Assembly: GCF_022539315.1 (NCBI RefSeq) | Contig: NC_066316.1 | Coordinates: 66,011,994-66,075,993 of the forward strand | Length of the DNA stretch: 64,000 bases | Direction of reading: 5' to 3' | Origin: Serinus canaria | Lineage: Eukaryota; Chordata; Aves; Passeriformes; Fringillidae | In this document: piece by piece, positions 14,317 through 26,151 of the stretch | Layout of the letters: each line of letters begins with the position of its first letter | Position numbering within the stretch: position 1 is the stretch's first letter | Program-made: the position numbers and the translations under genes | The notes under the pieces: model-generated | What the model saw: only the letters and a program-made list of their open reading frames with translations | What the model was told of the DNA's origin: nothing | Database searches by the model: none

Positions 14317-15639
14317 AAGCTAAAAGAGAGCTTGGGCTGTGGAAAAAAGACAACACTTGAAGATTTGGTAATGCTGGCAGTTCACACAGCTGTGTACAAA
14401 AGAAATCATACAAAGTACATGAATGTTTTAATAATCCATCTCAAACTCTATGCAATATATATGAACAGTCACAAAAGAAATACAGATATATGAATTATGT
14501 TGACAGAAAACATAATGGAAACAGGTAGGAAACAACATATACCTTTTATTATACGAAAAGTGTTCTGGGATGCATAATTAACTGGGAAAAAGATCCTATG
14601 GGAACATTGTATAATCACTGTCTGCCATAGTGATCCTGCTCACAGGACTTCAGAGAATATTCACAACGTTACTGCATATTGTAGACAAATTCTTGGACCT
14701 AATTCTATGGATTCTTTTTTTTATTCGTTGTGTCACCACTCCTTTAGAGCTCTTCAAAACAAAACAAGAGTCAACTGGTCTTTTTATTAAATGTCTGTGG
14801 AAATTAAACCTTTCCTGGACTGCCATCTCTGTCTTATGATGAGACATATTTTGATTTAGTCACTTTTTCATAAAGTACCTTACCTATCACTGCTAATTGA
14901 TTTTGATTCCAATTCAACAGGAGAGAAAATCACCCTGGGACTTCAGTGAAAAACGTGGGGTCACCTAACTCACTGAAAAGTTCAGCTCAAAAGGTAAGTT
15001 TTTGAGGAAACTTCAGTCATTCACAGACAGAAAACTAGAAAGGATCACCTTGATTTCATAAAATAGCACATATCATTAAGCATTTACCTATTCTAGCATC
15101 CAAATTGTAGAGTTTTGTATGAATATTTAAGCAGCCACAAATAAGTCTGGTGATTTATTTGTTGGTTTTTTTTTTTTCAAGCAGCTGAAAAAGCATTCTC
15201 ATGGCAATAAAAAATGTGACAACCATTTCTTCTCTCCTAAAGAATTATTATGAGATTTTTTTTCCTTATCCATGTATTTATTTGACAAGATAGGATTTTT
15301 TTTCCCAGATGTTGTAGTGAATTTTTCTATTAAGTCATTGACTAGATATATTTGATATTGTACCACATGACATCTTATTAATATATCTGGAAAAAAGGGT
15401 TACAATTAAGATAGAAATTGTAAAATTGGCAAAGACACATTTTTAATGGAGAGCAGCACACAAAGATTGCAGAAAATGTTATCAAGGTGGTTCCTAGTTG
15501 AGTTCTGCAGAATGCACTCCAGGAACTCATCAGGTTTATTGCTTTCAATCAGGCACTGGTTTAGATCCTTAATGATAAACCATGCACATGGAACGTAGGA
15601 CAGAGGAGATCAGAAACAAATACCAAAAGATGTGGATGA

Positions 15640-15930
15640 ACAGAAATAGGAGTAGATTGAAATGCAAGGTCATGCACATGGAGCTAATAATAAAAAGCTC
15701 TCTGATATGCTGGAGGTTTATCAGATGGAAATGTTTTGTAGAAATGGGATGTGACAGTCAGTTTCTCAATGAATGAACTGACAGTGTCTTGCAGCATAAA
15801 AATCTCAAACAGAAACTGAAAACTTGTTGCAAAAGGTGAATCTGTCAGAGACAGGCAAGCACTGGTATCAGTGTACTAGGCCCTGGTTAAATCTCAACTG
15901 CAATCCAGCATTGAGATTTCTAGTCATGCA
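15640..15930 (+). mobile_element. possible ancient, decayed CR1/L3-like relic
   Basis: The words AATGCAAGGTCATGCACATGG (near 15660) and AGGCCCTGGTTAAATCTCAA (near 15880) resemble, in order and spacing, the region in CR1-type elements coding for the end of reverse transcriptase. In those elements a phrase about a message or label length is followed by a phrase on the first-strand template. No frame is open across the stretch and no 3' tail is visible. The likeness rests on short words remembered from the family and could be accidental. Confidence 0.3.
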
Positions 15931-17667
15931 GGCAACCTTCAGAGAAAATGTAGAGAGAAGGTTATGGAGGAAAACAGGAGAAAAGGATCAGTTTTAATGA
16001 TGACCCTGAAAATCGTTTTCTGGTATGAAAATACACAAAAAAATGAAGCAGATAGGGAGGTGATTGAGCTCCATAAATGCGCCAGTGAATAAAGAAGAAA
16101 GAGCTCATTAAGTCGTAATACTGAAACAGAGAACATTCTAGGTGGACATAAATGTGCTGAAGTGGAAATTGAAAAAGCTTCTAGCCATTACACCAAGCAA
16201 ATTTTACATTGTTTTTTTCACTTATATTACATAAAAAGTTTTTGAAAGAGATATCTGTATCCTCTTATGAATGGCATTATTTGGCGTATGCTTGATCAAG
16301 GGGAGAAATGAGATAGATGGCACATGTCCCTTCTACTCTCACCAGCAATACTTCAGGAGCATCAGTGCTTCTTAGTGACCCTCAAAGTGTAATAAATAGT
16401 TCCATAATAATTAAATACATTGAGAGTGAACCCATTTATTGATGTGTGTCTCATTATAAAAAAATATTGAATAAAAGCAAAAATCAGATTACCAAAGCTC
16501 GACCTGAAAGATTAAAATTAATTTGTACATCAGCTTCTAAATATGGAATCTAGAAGGACTTTGCCCACTTTATATGATGTCACCTGCCATACAGTTGCCA
16601 CTTATCTTTCTCTAGTTTTGCCAGCTACAATGTAAATTTACTAAGCATGTGATTATAAGTGTTTAGATTTGTTCCCAAAAAAATCTCTCAATATGTCAGT
16701 AAACAGTCACGCTCATAAGCAGTACTTGAAATATATTATTCAACACATACTTGTATGCATTTACTGTTTTTTCTTCCAAAAATTAGGGTCTGAGTTAAAG
16801 AAATTCAGCTGTTTCCATTGTCCAAAGCTTGTTGTGGATCAAGAGTTCAAGGAGGAAAACACAGCAGCAAGGAGAGAGTGCCAAGATATGCATGATGCAT
16901 TTTCTGAATTCTGTGGAGAAGAGCAGAGGCCTCATCTCTGCAGCACCTCTCCACTGTGAAGGAGATGTGTGGATTCAAGCAGGCACCTGGATCAGTCAGA
17001 GTTCACAGTAGCAGTCTGTAGTATGGCTTCAAAAGAACTGGTAACTCATAAAACTGCTGATGATTACAAACAGGATGAAAAAACTAGGGCTTTCAACTTT
17101 ATTCTCCACAAGCCTGACCTTAACTAACCTGGTTTTAGATTACAGATTAATCAGATGTTTTGGTTTTTTTTTATCTAGCAAAGCAATTCTTTGCCAAAAA
17201 GATCTTAAAAAAATATATCAATTCAAATGTAATAGTTACTGTGTGATTTTTACAAATAGAAGTTCTCACATGTGGGTTTTAGCAAAGAAATTGGCACTCC
17301 TTCCCCCTTCCTATAGTATATCAATCAATCCTTGTTAAGGTAAAGGGATTTAGTTTCCAGGTTCCTTCAAAAATGGGTATGAAAATAACTGTAACATTTT
17401 ATGTCCCATTGAAATCCCCTGAAGACACAATTTAGCAAGAGAATTATCTTATTGTGGACAATAAAGAAAGAAATTGACAATTTTACTTTTTCTTCAATGC
17501 TTGTTCCACACCAAAAAACAGGAAAGGTTATCCTGGCACTGCTGTTGTTAGAAAATATCAAAAGAGAAAGAAATGCTTTCAGTTCCCACTAATTCTGAGC
17601 AATTTCCCTCTCTTCTAGCTCTGCTTGGATCCTTACTCCTCCTATAAGTGCAATATCTTAAGTGTTC

Positions 17668-17685
17668 AAAAAAAAAAAAAAAAAA
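17668..17685 (+). repeat. poly-A run of 18
   Basis: An uninterrupted A18 followed by GAGATCACAG. It could be the tail of a processed retrocopy, but nothing recognisable precedes it and no target-site duplication is evident. A simple slippage tract is the safer reading. Confidence 0.8.
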
Positions 17686-19196
17686 GAGATCACAGCACCA
17701 AAAGGGAAGTAAGCTGTCAATTTCAAAGCTGGAAAATTTACAGACACTTTTAGACAGTAGACAAACTTTTCCAGTTTGGCTTAAAAATAAATGTTCAGCA
17801 AACTTTTCAGTAACAGATTATTCTGGGATTTAGAGTTTCACTATGCTTGAAGAACCTGTACTCAGTTACAGCCTGAGTCTTAAGCATAAGTGGGTTCCAG
17901 GGTAGTTTGCACACAGATTGTGAGAATATCTTTTTTTTTTCTGCAGGACCTCTCATCCTCACCTCTGGGAACAAAGTGGGATAAGTTTTGTAACAATGCT
18001 GTCATCTTCGTTCTCACTGTCTTTTATTACCATTACTATTTTTGGCACACATAAAGTGCAAGAAGTTTCAGTATGCATTTCAATTAATGTTTCATTCTTA
18101 AACCATTTGAATTGTGACATGAAATGCAGAATGGTATCCCCTTGCAGTGCTAGAAAATTATAGTGATAAGCTAGAAAAATCACCAAAAATTAGCTGGTCA
18201 CCTACTTCTCAAAAGCTATGAGTATTTTGGTTTTGAATCCCCTACTTCAAAGCCTGTGTCTCATTTGTAGAAGTGCTCCCCTCTCAGCTGAAGCGAGCAC
18301 ACAAGAACCTTTCAAAGAATAAAATGAAAATTTCTAAATAATTTACATTTACCTTCAAAAGTGGTGGATATTCATTCCCTAATTGGCTATGTCTCAGTTT
18401 CATCTCTGCCATGAGAATGGTGGAAGCGCTGTAAAGTAAATTAATAATTTGTGAGTTATGCAGATGTCATAGTGACTGGTTTCACAGAAAATCTTCTGAA
18501 AAGGCAATTAATACATTTTCTCAATAGAGTTTAAATAAATTGGTAAAAAGTGTCTGATTTGCCCAAAAGCCAGTGAAAATAAAATAAAGCTGCTTAGCCA
18601 TGAAGCAGGACTAATCTTTTGGAGTGATATGCAGTGTTGATGAAAGATGAATTCAATTCATTGCAATTTTAAACTGTGTTATAATGTATATCCACAAACA
18701 GGGCAGAAGTTGAGTAGAGTTAGTAAAGTCAATCTTAGTTCTAATGCTGCCTAACACATGACAGCAACATTTTACTGCAATAAGAATTAGGGGGTTCCCT
18801 TCTTCCCTTTCATTTTCCTTCTTCTCTTTCTCTTCCTTTCCATTTTCTGCGTCTTTTCTATTCTTCAAAGAAGAATAAACACAAGTATTTCAAAAAGTGG
18901 CCTGACACCAACAAGATTCATCATTGAGAGTAGGAAGTTAGACCTGCAGGGTATGTTTCTTCATGTAGAGCTGCTGTCAGGCCTGACAATGGCAACAGAT
19001 GGTCACCTCTTGTGTGGAGCTGCACCAGAGGAGACTGAGGGGCACCCTTTGCCAACAGCTTTCACAGATAATTATTGATAACAGTGAAATGCTGAGGTTT
19101 GGGATGGTTGGTTCATTTCCAAGATCTGCATGGCAGTATGCTCCAGTACTACAGACTTTTCTGTCTCTTTTTCTGTTTTTTATGTCTTATTCCAGT

Positions 19197-19213
19197 TCTC
19201 TCTCTCTCTCTCC
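19197..19213. repeat. (CT)n microsatellite
   Basis: Eight CT units in a wider pyrimidine-rich stretch. Confidence 0.8.
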
Positions 19214-21757
19214 CACTTCTGTGACTTCATTCACATCTTCACATCTTCACTGGCTTTTTTCCACCTGACTTTTAACTTAGCCAGCTACGGTCTTCAGTAT
19301 TTTGATTTCTTCTTTTTCCTTGTCAGTATATCCAAAATTTTAAGCTTCTCACATAGTTTTCCCATCTGACTGCCACACAGGCAGATCCCTTGTCTCTTCC
19401 CCTGCTCCTTTTCTGCACCTAGCACTTAGTCTCTTCCTTACCACTTCCTCACAGGTCTCAGAACTTTCTCCCATACTTTTTACCATTGAAGTCCCTGTCA
19501 CTTCATCCTTGCCAGCTTCCCAGTCCCAAGAAATCCAGGGAAGATGTCTTTCATTCCAGCAACACTGAAACAGTCTACTTTTCAGTGCATCTTGGGCTCT
19601 AAACAAAATTAAGAGCAGTGGAAAAACAGACCCTCTTTCTTAAGAGCAACAGCATTGGGAGACACAATTCCAGACCATTTCTGAATGTACCTGGGTAGAG
19701 AACAGCTAAACATATGCATTTAATTGGATAACTCTAACAAACCACAATTCCACCTGTGTCAACTAAGCTTCCAAATGTTCACAAACTGGAAAAATGTAAA
19801 TGAATTTTCATGGAAATACCTAGTCATCCTCAACTAAATCCTGCCAACTGTGAGTCTCTTCTCCGTTACCTGAAGGTGCTAGAGTTCTTAAAAAAAAATA
19901 GGCCTCAAAATGAATATATTAGCAAGAAATATAACAAAATATTGTTCCTCAATCTCATTCTCAGGTACAGATGAACCATTTTGGTTGGGTAGGCTAAAAA
20001 CATGCAGCCTGAGACAGAACTTCAGTGCACAGAATTTCAAGTTAAATCATTGAAGTTTAGCAAACTTATAGTAAACTGGGAGAAGTGTAAGTTCCAGGAA
20101 GAAACATGGAGCGGACAGAAAAATAGTTGAGAATTATTCCTCTTATGTGCAAACCTCAGCTATTTTGTCAATACTTATCTGAAAGGAAAACAAGAGTCAG
20201 TAGGCCTTGTATGTTAGTTTTTAACTGAACAAAGTAGAAAAAAACATCATAAATCTCTGTGGAAATGATGCCTAATGTGGGTGCCCAATGACCAAACAGT
20301 TCCGCTCATACCCATAGATCTTCCATTAAAATTAATGTTATGTCTTTGCATATAATATTTTTTTCTTCCTAAAGAGAATCATGCATGGACATTTGAAGGC
20401 AGAATTTGATTCTAAGCCTAGTATCTTTGAATTTATTTTCCCCAAAATGAAAGTCTCTCCTTAACATGCTAGTCACATTCCCCTACGATTTTAAATAAGC
20501 TGCCTCTCAGCCTATTATTGTTTAGTATGTTTTCCTATATATTCAGAAGGAGTTGTCAAAACTCTCAGGTGCTGAAGATAAGCCTGCAAAGCAGAGCTTC
20601 AACAAAGTAAAGAAGGAGATTGTATAAATTCTGAAATATATCAAGGTTAGATTACCTTTGTTGCTTTGTATATCTAAGATTTGAATTGATTTTTCTGGTA
20701 TGAAAACAAAGGGGGGAAGGGACTTCTGAGGTAATGCTTTGCTGAAACTAGAAAAGTCAATAATATGCAGACAGCTCAAACATAGTATTTACTGATTCAG
20801 TGAAGCATGTTTTTAATGAGTTATGAAGGCAAATTCCAACCTAATAGAGGTACATTGGTTATAAATTTTAAGAAATCTATTATTTTAATGCACAAGTTTA
20901 CATAATCCTATGAGATTCTCAAAAAACCTTAAGTTTTTTAAAAAGTTCTTGAAGAGCACTATTTTTCCCAAAAAGTAAGTCAGTCAAAAAAAAGAGCTGG
21001 CATATGAGACACTTCACATAGAACAGAATGCAAGCTTTAAAATTTGAGACAATTACATAAAACATACATTTATGACAGACCAGATGTTTAAAAAATAAAG
21101 AAACACTCCAGTCCAATTCCCAGAACTATTAGTAAAACTCGAACTTTAAACTAAAAATCTTGGTGCCCTAGTGTTTATATATAGAGGAGTAGACATCCTG
21201 TACCAATCTGCACATTTTCTCTGACATCTTGACTTTCTTAGAAAATCCTCTTTGAGTCTCAAAACCTCACTTGGTTTCAAGTTGTTAATGAGATTGCAAA
21301 CCAATGCAGCCATACAGCAAGTATAATAAAGGCTGGGCATTTTAGTCTTGCCATTTTTATCTAATTTTGCAGAGAACAAGTTTTACTTGTTATTTAATAT
21401 CAAAGTCTGTTTGTAATAAATGGTACGTTCTTCTTCAAGTTAGAGTACTGAAAATTAATACAATAAAGCTGTTGGATAATAGGCTTGTAGTAGAAAAATA
21501 TATAAACGAAACAATCAGAGCTTTATTAAAGAATATGGGTCTCCATTTTCTATTTCTTAAAATTCTGACTGCTGAATACCTGTCACTTTTATGCCACATG
21601 AAAGTTGGGAATTTTGGATGGACGAAACTCAGTTTTACATGAGCTAATGTCAATGGTGATTATCCTACACAATATATGAAAAGATGGTCCTGTGTGTGTG
21701 ACACCTTATACCTCTTCCCTACTACAGTAGATGGCTCTTCAATACGTAGAAAATACT

Positions 21758-21888
21758 GGAAGAGAAGAGAAGAGAAGAGAAGAAGAGAAGAGAAGGAGAA
21801 GAGAAGAGAGAAGAGAAGAGAAAGAAGAGACGAGAAGAGAGAGAAGAAGAAAGAAGAGAGAGAAAGAAAGAAGAGAACGAAGAGACGA
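21758..21888 (+). repeat. long GA/GAA purine tract
   Basis: The + strand is pure purine from 21758 to 21830 (73 bases) and again from 21832 to 21877, made of irregular GAGAA, GAAGA and GGAGA units. Single C bases near 21831, 21878 and 21885 create the first CpGs. Such homopurine tracts can form triplexes and are known trouble spots for long-read sequencing. The tract passes without a gap into the CpG-dense block that follows. Confidence 0.92.
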
Positions 21889-22090
21889 GCGCATCCCTAT
21901 CCGCATAGACCGCCGCGCCTCACCGCCTCGCCGGCCGCTCGCGACGTACGCTCGCGCCCTCCGATCCGCTACTCGCCGCGCCGCCTCGCCGCTCTCCGCT
22001 CCTCGCACAGCCGACTACAGCTCCGTCGACCTCAAGATGCCACGCAGCTCCTCTCTCTCCATCTCCTACGCTCGCCCCCCAGCCCACCGC
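21889..22090. other. isolated CpG-dense, C-rich block of unknown origin
   Basis: I count about 33 CpG dinucleotides in about 200 bases, roughly two-thirds G+C, while the AT-rich flanks have almost none. The block is dominated by C and T on the + strand and begins exactly where the purine tract ends. It shows no recognisable protein, tRNA, rRNA or known avian repeat. The frames at 21676-22119 and 21731-22153 are translations of the repeat and this block, rich in Arg, Glu and Ser/Pro, and are not called as genes. A 10-mer, CTACAGTAGA, lies on both sides of the composite (21722-21731 and 22128-22137). Possible readings are real inserted DNA, a GC-rich minisatellite remnant, or a base-calling or gap-filling artefact. 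Confidence 0.75.
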
Positions 22091-23779
22091 TTAGACTATC
22101 TCTGCTTTCAATCATTTGACATATTATCTACAGTAGAAGTAATCATTCATTAATTTTTGGGCTATTTATGACTACTCTTGCTTCAACAGGTGGAAATATA
22201 GCCTAAATCTGACACCATGGTGTAGATTTCCATTTCTTTCCCATCCCTAACATCTACTCTTGAAGCCAGGAAGTCACACACACTCAAAACTTTACGCTAA
22301 CATAGAAGTCACTTCTTAATTTTATCACAGATCTTAATGAAAATGGGATCAAGACTACATTTTTGTGAATTAAATAAAGAGCTTTGGGCCTTTCTCTCCT
22401 TGGACGAGGATAGAGTGGTGTCTGGTGCCTTAGTCTGAGGAGCTTGTTAAGGTGACAAAAAATACACCACTAAAACTTTCCTCAAAGGAGGTGAGCCCTA
22501 TGAACTTAGATCCTTTATCATTTCCCAGAATCTCACATTTGGTGTATTTGAGAGGACTTTTCCTAAACCATAGAGGATTTAGAAACTGTGTGTGGAGGTC
22601 TTGAGAAGGTGTAGGTGTTATCTTAGACTCTGAATTTCTAATGAGCAGTAGGATGTGTTTTACACTACAGCCTGACCATGGCAAAAGGAATAAAGGTCTT
22701 CTTTCCTGCTACCTCCTCCACATGAGATTGCATTTGTTTGCAGGCCCAGCTACCTCTGTAACATACAAGTTTCTTGAATTCACTGCTGTCACCCAGCCAG
22801 CCCTTCTCCCCATTCCCACCACATATCCCATTCTTTTTCCCCAGGTCGTCATGTGATCAGTCATCCCTTTTGCACATACTATCTATCCTCCACTCCCAGA
22901 GACGTAACTTGATTTAGCAGTGACAGATTCAACCTCTCTGAATGTAGACTTTCCAAAACAAATATTTTTGCTGTTAGGACCACAGCCTAATGTCCTATAC
23001 AAAAAAGAGAAGCACAGAAAACATTGTATACTTCCTTTTTATTTTTTTTCCACAGATATAGTTCTACTACCTAAGTTGTTTGTGTGAAAAATATAGTGCA
23101 AGGTATAACTTTCATATTCTTTCTGTATCAGTGATTCTATGACTTCTCCTCCAAGTGGTAGCACTTTTTTATAGCACTCAGCAGGATGTTGAGAGCTGTG
23201 TTTTTAGCTTTGCCTCTTTTTATTCTAATTGTTCAATCATTTTGAAACACGTTATTTATATAATTGTTATATATAGAGCATGTATACATGCACATTTATG
23301 TGTGAATATATAGCTTCACACAGAATGTTTTTTATTAAAGTGCATATATGTGTATATATATTTACAACACATGAAAGGGGAAAAAGGCCCTATATATCCT
23401 CTTTTATTTTGATTTTGATTACATACTTTTATTTTGATTACATAGGGGTTTGCTTGATTTCTCTCTTTAAAGAGAACTGGAACTAAAACTTTGAATTCTA
23501 GACAGTTTAAGTAGTATTTAATCTAGTGGTGAAAGTAAAATTATCCAAAATCCTTCTTCTAAAATAAGAATTTTTAATATGCCTCTGTACACCTTGATAT
23601 ATATTGCCCCCCCTTTCTATTTAATTCCTATAGTACAATGTTTTTGCCCATAAAATGGACACAAAGTAGCTAAAAACTCACTGTGGTTTTTTTTTCTCAT
23701 AATTTTTATTATTGATACTCTATTTTTAATTGCAGCATAGGAGAGGGGAGTTTACTATGAAAAGAAAATGGCTTGTCTT
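22091..23779. other. AT-rich non-coding DNA, no gene seen
   Basis: Ordinary intergenic-type sequence between the purine/CpG block and the promoter region. It contains short ATATAT and TGTATATA tracts near 23.26-23.36 kb. The sequence GTGATTCTATGAC near 23131 recalls a CR1 tail, but no CR1 body precedes it. Confidence 0.65.
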
Positions 23780-24720
23780 TAAAGTGTAAGAATGTATCCG
23801 TGTGCTATTGTTGCCTGCCAACAATGAGCTAAAGAGGTTAATGGATCATAGGTCTGGCAAACAGCCACGCTGCCTCCGGCTCCATACATTTAACTGCATA
23901 ATCTGGGTTAAGATTTGGTGCTATTTTTTAAATCAGGGCATGAACCGTTGATAAATAAAAAATAGTTTTAATCCAGTCCTTTTATTTCAATTTATTTATT
24001 TATTTATTTATTTTTGCCCCGAAAACAGAGCCCGAATCACTGATCTCGAATGGCACGGCAGGAGGAACGAGGGGAAGCAGGCGGAGGCTTCCCCGCCGCC
24101 CTGTGCCCCGGTGTAGGGCGCTGCCCCCGCTAGCAGCCTCCGGGCACTCCCTGGCATCCCTCCGGCCGGGCATCAGCCCCCTGCTCCCCCCTCTCCCAGG
24201 GCCGCCAAACTCAAGGCGCCTGCTCCCCCCTCTCCCCGGCTTCCAAATTCGAGGGCCCAAAACCCCAAAGGAGCACTTTCATGGGTCCCCTACACGCATC
24301 CTTTTCCCCAGGAAACTCCTTCTGGAGCTCCGAAACCACCACCTGCAGCCACCTCTCCATCAAAGGAGTGGGGTGTGCGGGGTGTGATTGATTGGGTTTT
24401 GTTTTGGTTTTTTTTTTTTTATTTTTTAAGAAAGAGAGATCACAGAAAAAGTATATAGCTCCCCCTCTCCCATCTTGCATGTTCTTTGGGCACACTGTTG
24501 GAGGAGCCAAGCAGCAGCGGAAGCGTTATAATGCAAATCACTAAGCGAGCAACTTTCAATGCTGTTGTGGCTATTTTTGATTTCTTTCCCGAGAACTGGC
24601 TTTTTTTAGTGTGCGTGTTGCTTTTTTTCCCCCCTTTCTATTTGATTCCTATAATCATGCCCTCCCTCTCTTCTCCGCTTGCTCTCCCCTCCTCCCCCAA
24701 AACATCCAGCAGTTATGATG
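23780..24720. promoter_or_regulatory. candidate upstream control region of the CpG-island gene
   Basis: Sequence quality changes here. 23780-23960 is complex and repeat-free. It is followed by a TTTA repeat, a first small CpG-rich patch (about 24040-24320) and then a T-tract-rich segment. An exact POU octamer ATGCAAAT lies at 24531-24538 (+ strand) beside ATAATGCAAATCA. The position directly before a large CpG island suggests a proximal promoter or enhancer. Which strand the gene uses is not settled. The regulatory role is inferred from composition and position only. Confidence 0.45.
23991..24015. repeat. (TTTA)n microsatellite
   Basis: About six TTTA units end at the edge of the first CpG-rich patch. 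Confidence 0.85.
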
Positions 24721-25108
24721 CACCGTCCTCGGTCCTCTCCAGCGGGTCACTCCGCTCGGGCGGGAGGTGAGCAGCCGAGCGAGGGAGCGGCGTTTGCAGG
24801 GATGCGCTGGGGCACGGCACCGCTGCCCGGCAGAGGCGGGCCCTCGCCGCTGCTGCTTCATTCCTCCGCCGTCGCTTCTGGGCCCCGCCGGCAGCTCCTG
24901 GGGGCAGCCGCTTTCCCCTCCGCGCCCCTCGCTTCTCCCCCTCCAGCCACGTCCCGGGGGCGGCAGCCTCCCAGCGCCAGCCCAGTGCCTGCGGGAGCCC
25001 GACCGCTTCCCGCGGAGGAGCCAGCGCCGGCGGAGGGCCCTGCCGGTTCTTCCCTTGGCCGCAGGGCGAGCCGACAGTACCTGGCCGCATTCCCCGCCTT
25101 AGCGGACT

Positions 25109-25175
25109 GGGAAAGAGAGAGGGAGGGAAGGAGAGGAAAAAGGGAGGGAAGGAGGGAGGGAGGGAAAGAGGGAGG
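25109..25175 (+). repeat. 67-base homopurine tract with G-quadruplex potential
   Basis: Every base from 25109 to 25175 is A or G. Within it, several GGG runs are separated by one to four bases (25151-25173), meeting the usual spacing for a G-quadruplex. It lies in the middle of the CpG island. Such GGGA tracts are common at vertebrate promoters. Confidence 0.85.
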
Positions 25176-25759
25176 CTCCTCCGTGCGCGGGGAGCGGCTC
25201 TGGCTCTCAGCTGGGCGCTACCGGCAGCGGCAGCTTCTGCCGTGCTGCGCCGCGGGCGGTGACGGCTCCCGGCGCGGCGGGAGCGCACCGCTGCCGCGGG
25301 ACCGCAGCTCTAGGGCGGGGGGCTCAAACCTCGGCTGGGAAGTAGAGACAGAGTTTTGCGGGTTTTTCTCTTCTTTCCCCCCTAGTGATTGGGCTTTTTT
25401 TATTACCATTTTTTTAATCCCTCCCCCCATTCACCCGGCGGTGCGTGTGGCAGCGGGGAGGATGCGCGCCTCCCCCAAGCCGTTCCCCGGCAGCTCCCGC
25501 CGCGGCTGCGGGGCGCTGGGGGCCGCGGGGCCGGGGTCGCGCTGGGCCGCACCTGGTGGCACCGCCATGCGCGGGCTGCGCCCCCTGATCTCCTCCGCCG
25601 CTTCCCGCCGCCCTCCCATGCCTGAGTCTCCCTTCGCTTATGTCCAGCATCGCGCACACACTCACACGCCGTCACGCACGGAGGCACTCACTCACTGACA
25701 CTGCCGAGCTGCCCAGGCTGCCGAACAGCACAGCGCAGCGCCGCGCAGCCCGCCTGGAG

Positions 25760-25843
25760 CCCCCTCCCTCCTTCCTCCCTCCCTCCTTCAATCCCTCCCT
25801 CCCTCTCTCCTCCTCCTCCCTCGCTCCCGCCCGCCCGCCCGCC
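25760..25843 (+). repeat. CCCT-rich pyrimidine tract before the splice donor
   Basis: Pyrimidine-only runs cover 25760-25789 and 25792-25822 (CCCT and TCC units), followed by CCCG units to 25843. On the - strand this is a GGGA/GGGC array able to form a G-quadruplex. It ends 18 bases before the best donor site, so it would lie in the 5' untranslated part of the proposed first exon. Confidence 0.8.
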
Positions 25844-25853
25844 GCTCTGAAGG

Positions 25854-25866
25854 ATGCCCGGTAAGT
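25854..25866 (+). other. candidate first-exon end: ATG and strong 5' splice site
   Basis: The sequence reads AAGGATGCCCG|GTAAGT, with the donor GT at 25861-25862. GTAAGT matches the intron side of the vertebrate consensus fully, while the exon side (CCG) is weaker. The ATG at 25854 has A at -3, a fair start context, but it would give only Met-Pro plus one base before the intron. So either the coding start is in this exon with a split third codon, or the exon is wholly untranslated. No downstream exon was identified to test the frame. The exon start is undetermined. Confidence 0.5.
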
Positions 25867-26151
25867 AGCGACGAGGACCGGCACCTCTGCCGGTGCGTGA
25901 TGTGAGGGGTGAGGGACTGCTTATACTGCTGCCGCCCGCCGGGGAGGCGCAGGGTGGGGGGGCGAGGGGAGGGGAGGTGACAGCGATCCGAGGCAGGAGG
26001 CGGCGGGGCTCGCTGTGTGCTCCTCAGAAGGACTTTTAGCTGCTCGACCGGGGCTTGGATGTGGGCGCCGAGGGACGGGGTCTGTGCACCGCAGCGGGCA
26101 CCGGCCGGGGAGGGGGCGCTTCGCCTGCGCTGCGGGTTGCTGCCTGCAGCA

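Larger units (their letters stand above)
9461..21757. other. AT-rich non-coding DNA, no gene seen
   Basis: Intergenic or intronic DNA with no recognised exon. The longest open frame is 146 codons (11903-12343, - strand). It matches no family I know and is within what chance allows over 64 kb in six frames. Pyrimidine-rich tracts occur near 18.79-18.86 kb and 19.19-19.45 kb. The stretch includes AT microsatellite, poly-A and CT repeats listed separately, and a possible ancient CR1 relic. Confidence 0.65.

Noticed and set aside
21676..22153. Two frames of about 140 codons rich in Arg and Glu
   Set aside because: They are translations of the GA repeat and of the CpG-dense block. Neither has a family likeness.
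23105..23150. CR1-like tail GTGATTCTATGAC
   Set aside because: No CR1 body precedes it, and a word this short can occur by chance.
24679..25698. 339-codon open frame on the + strand
   Set aside because: It lies in the CpG island, where stop codons are rare, overlaps equally long frames on both strands, reads as Arg/Pro/Ala/Gly-rich low-complexity sequence and shows no domain.
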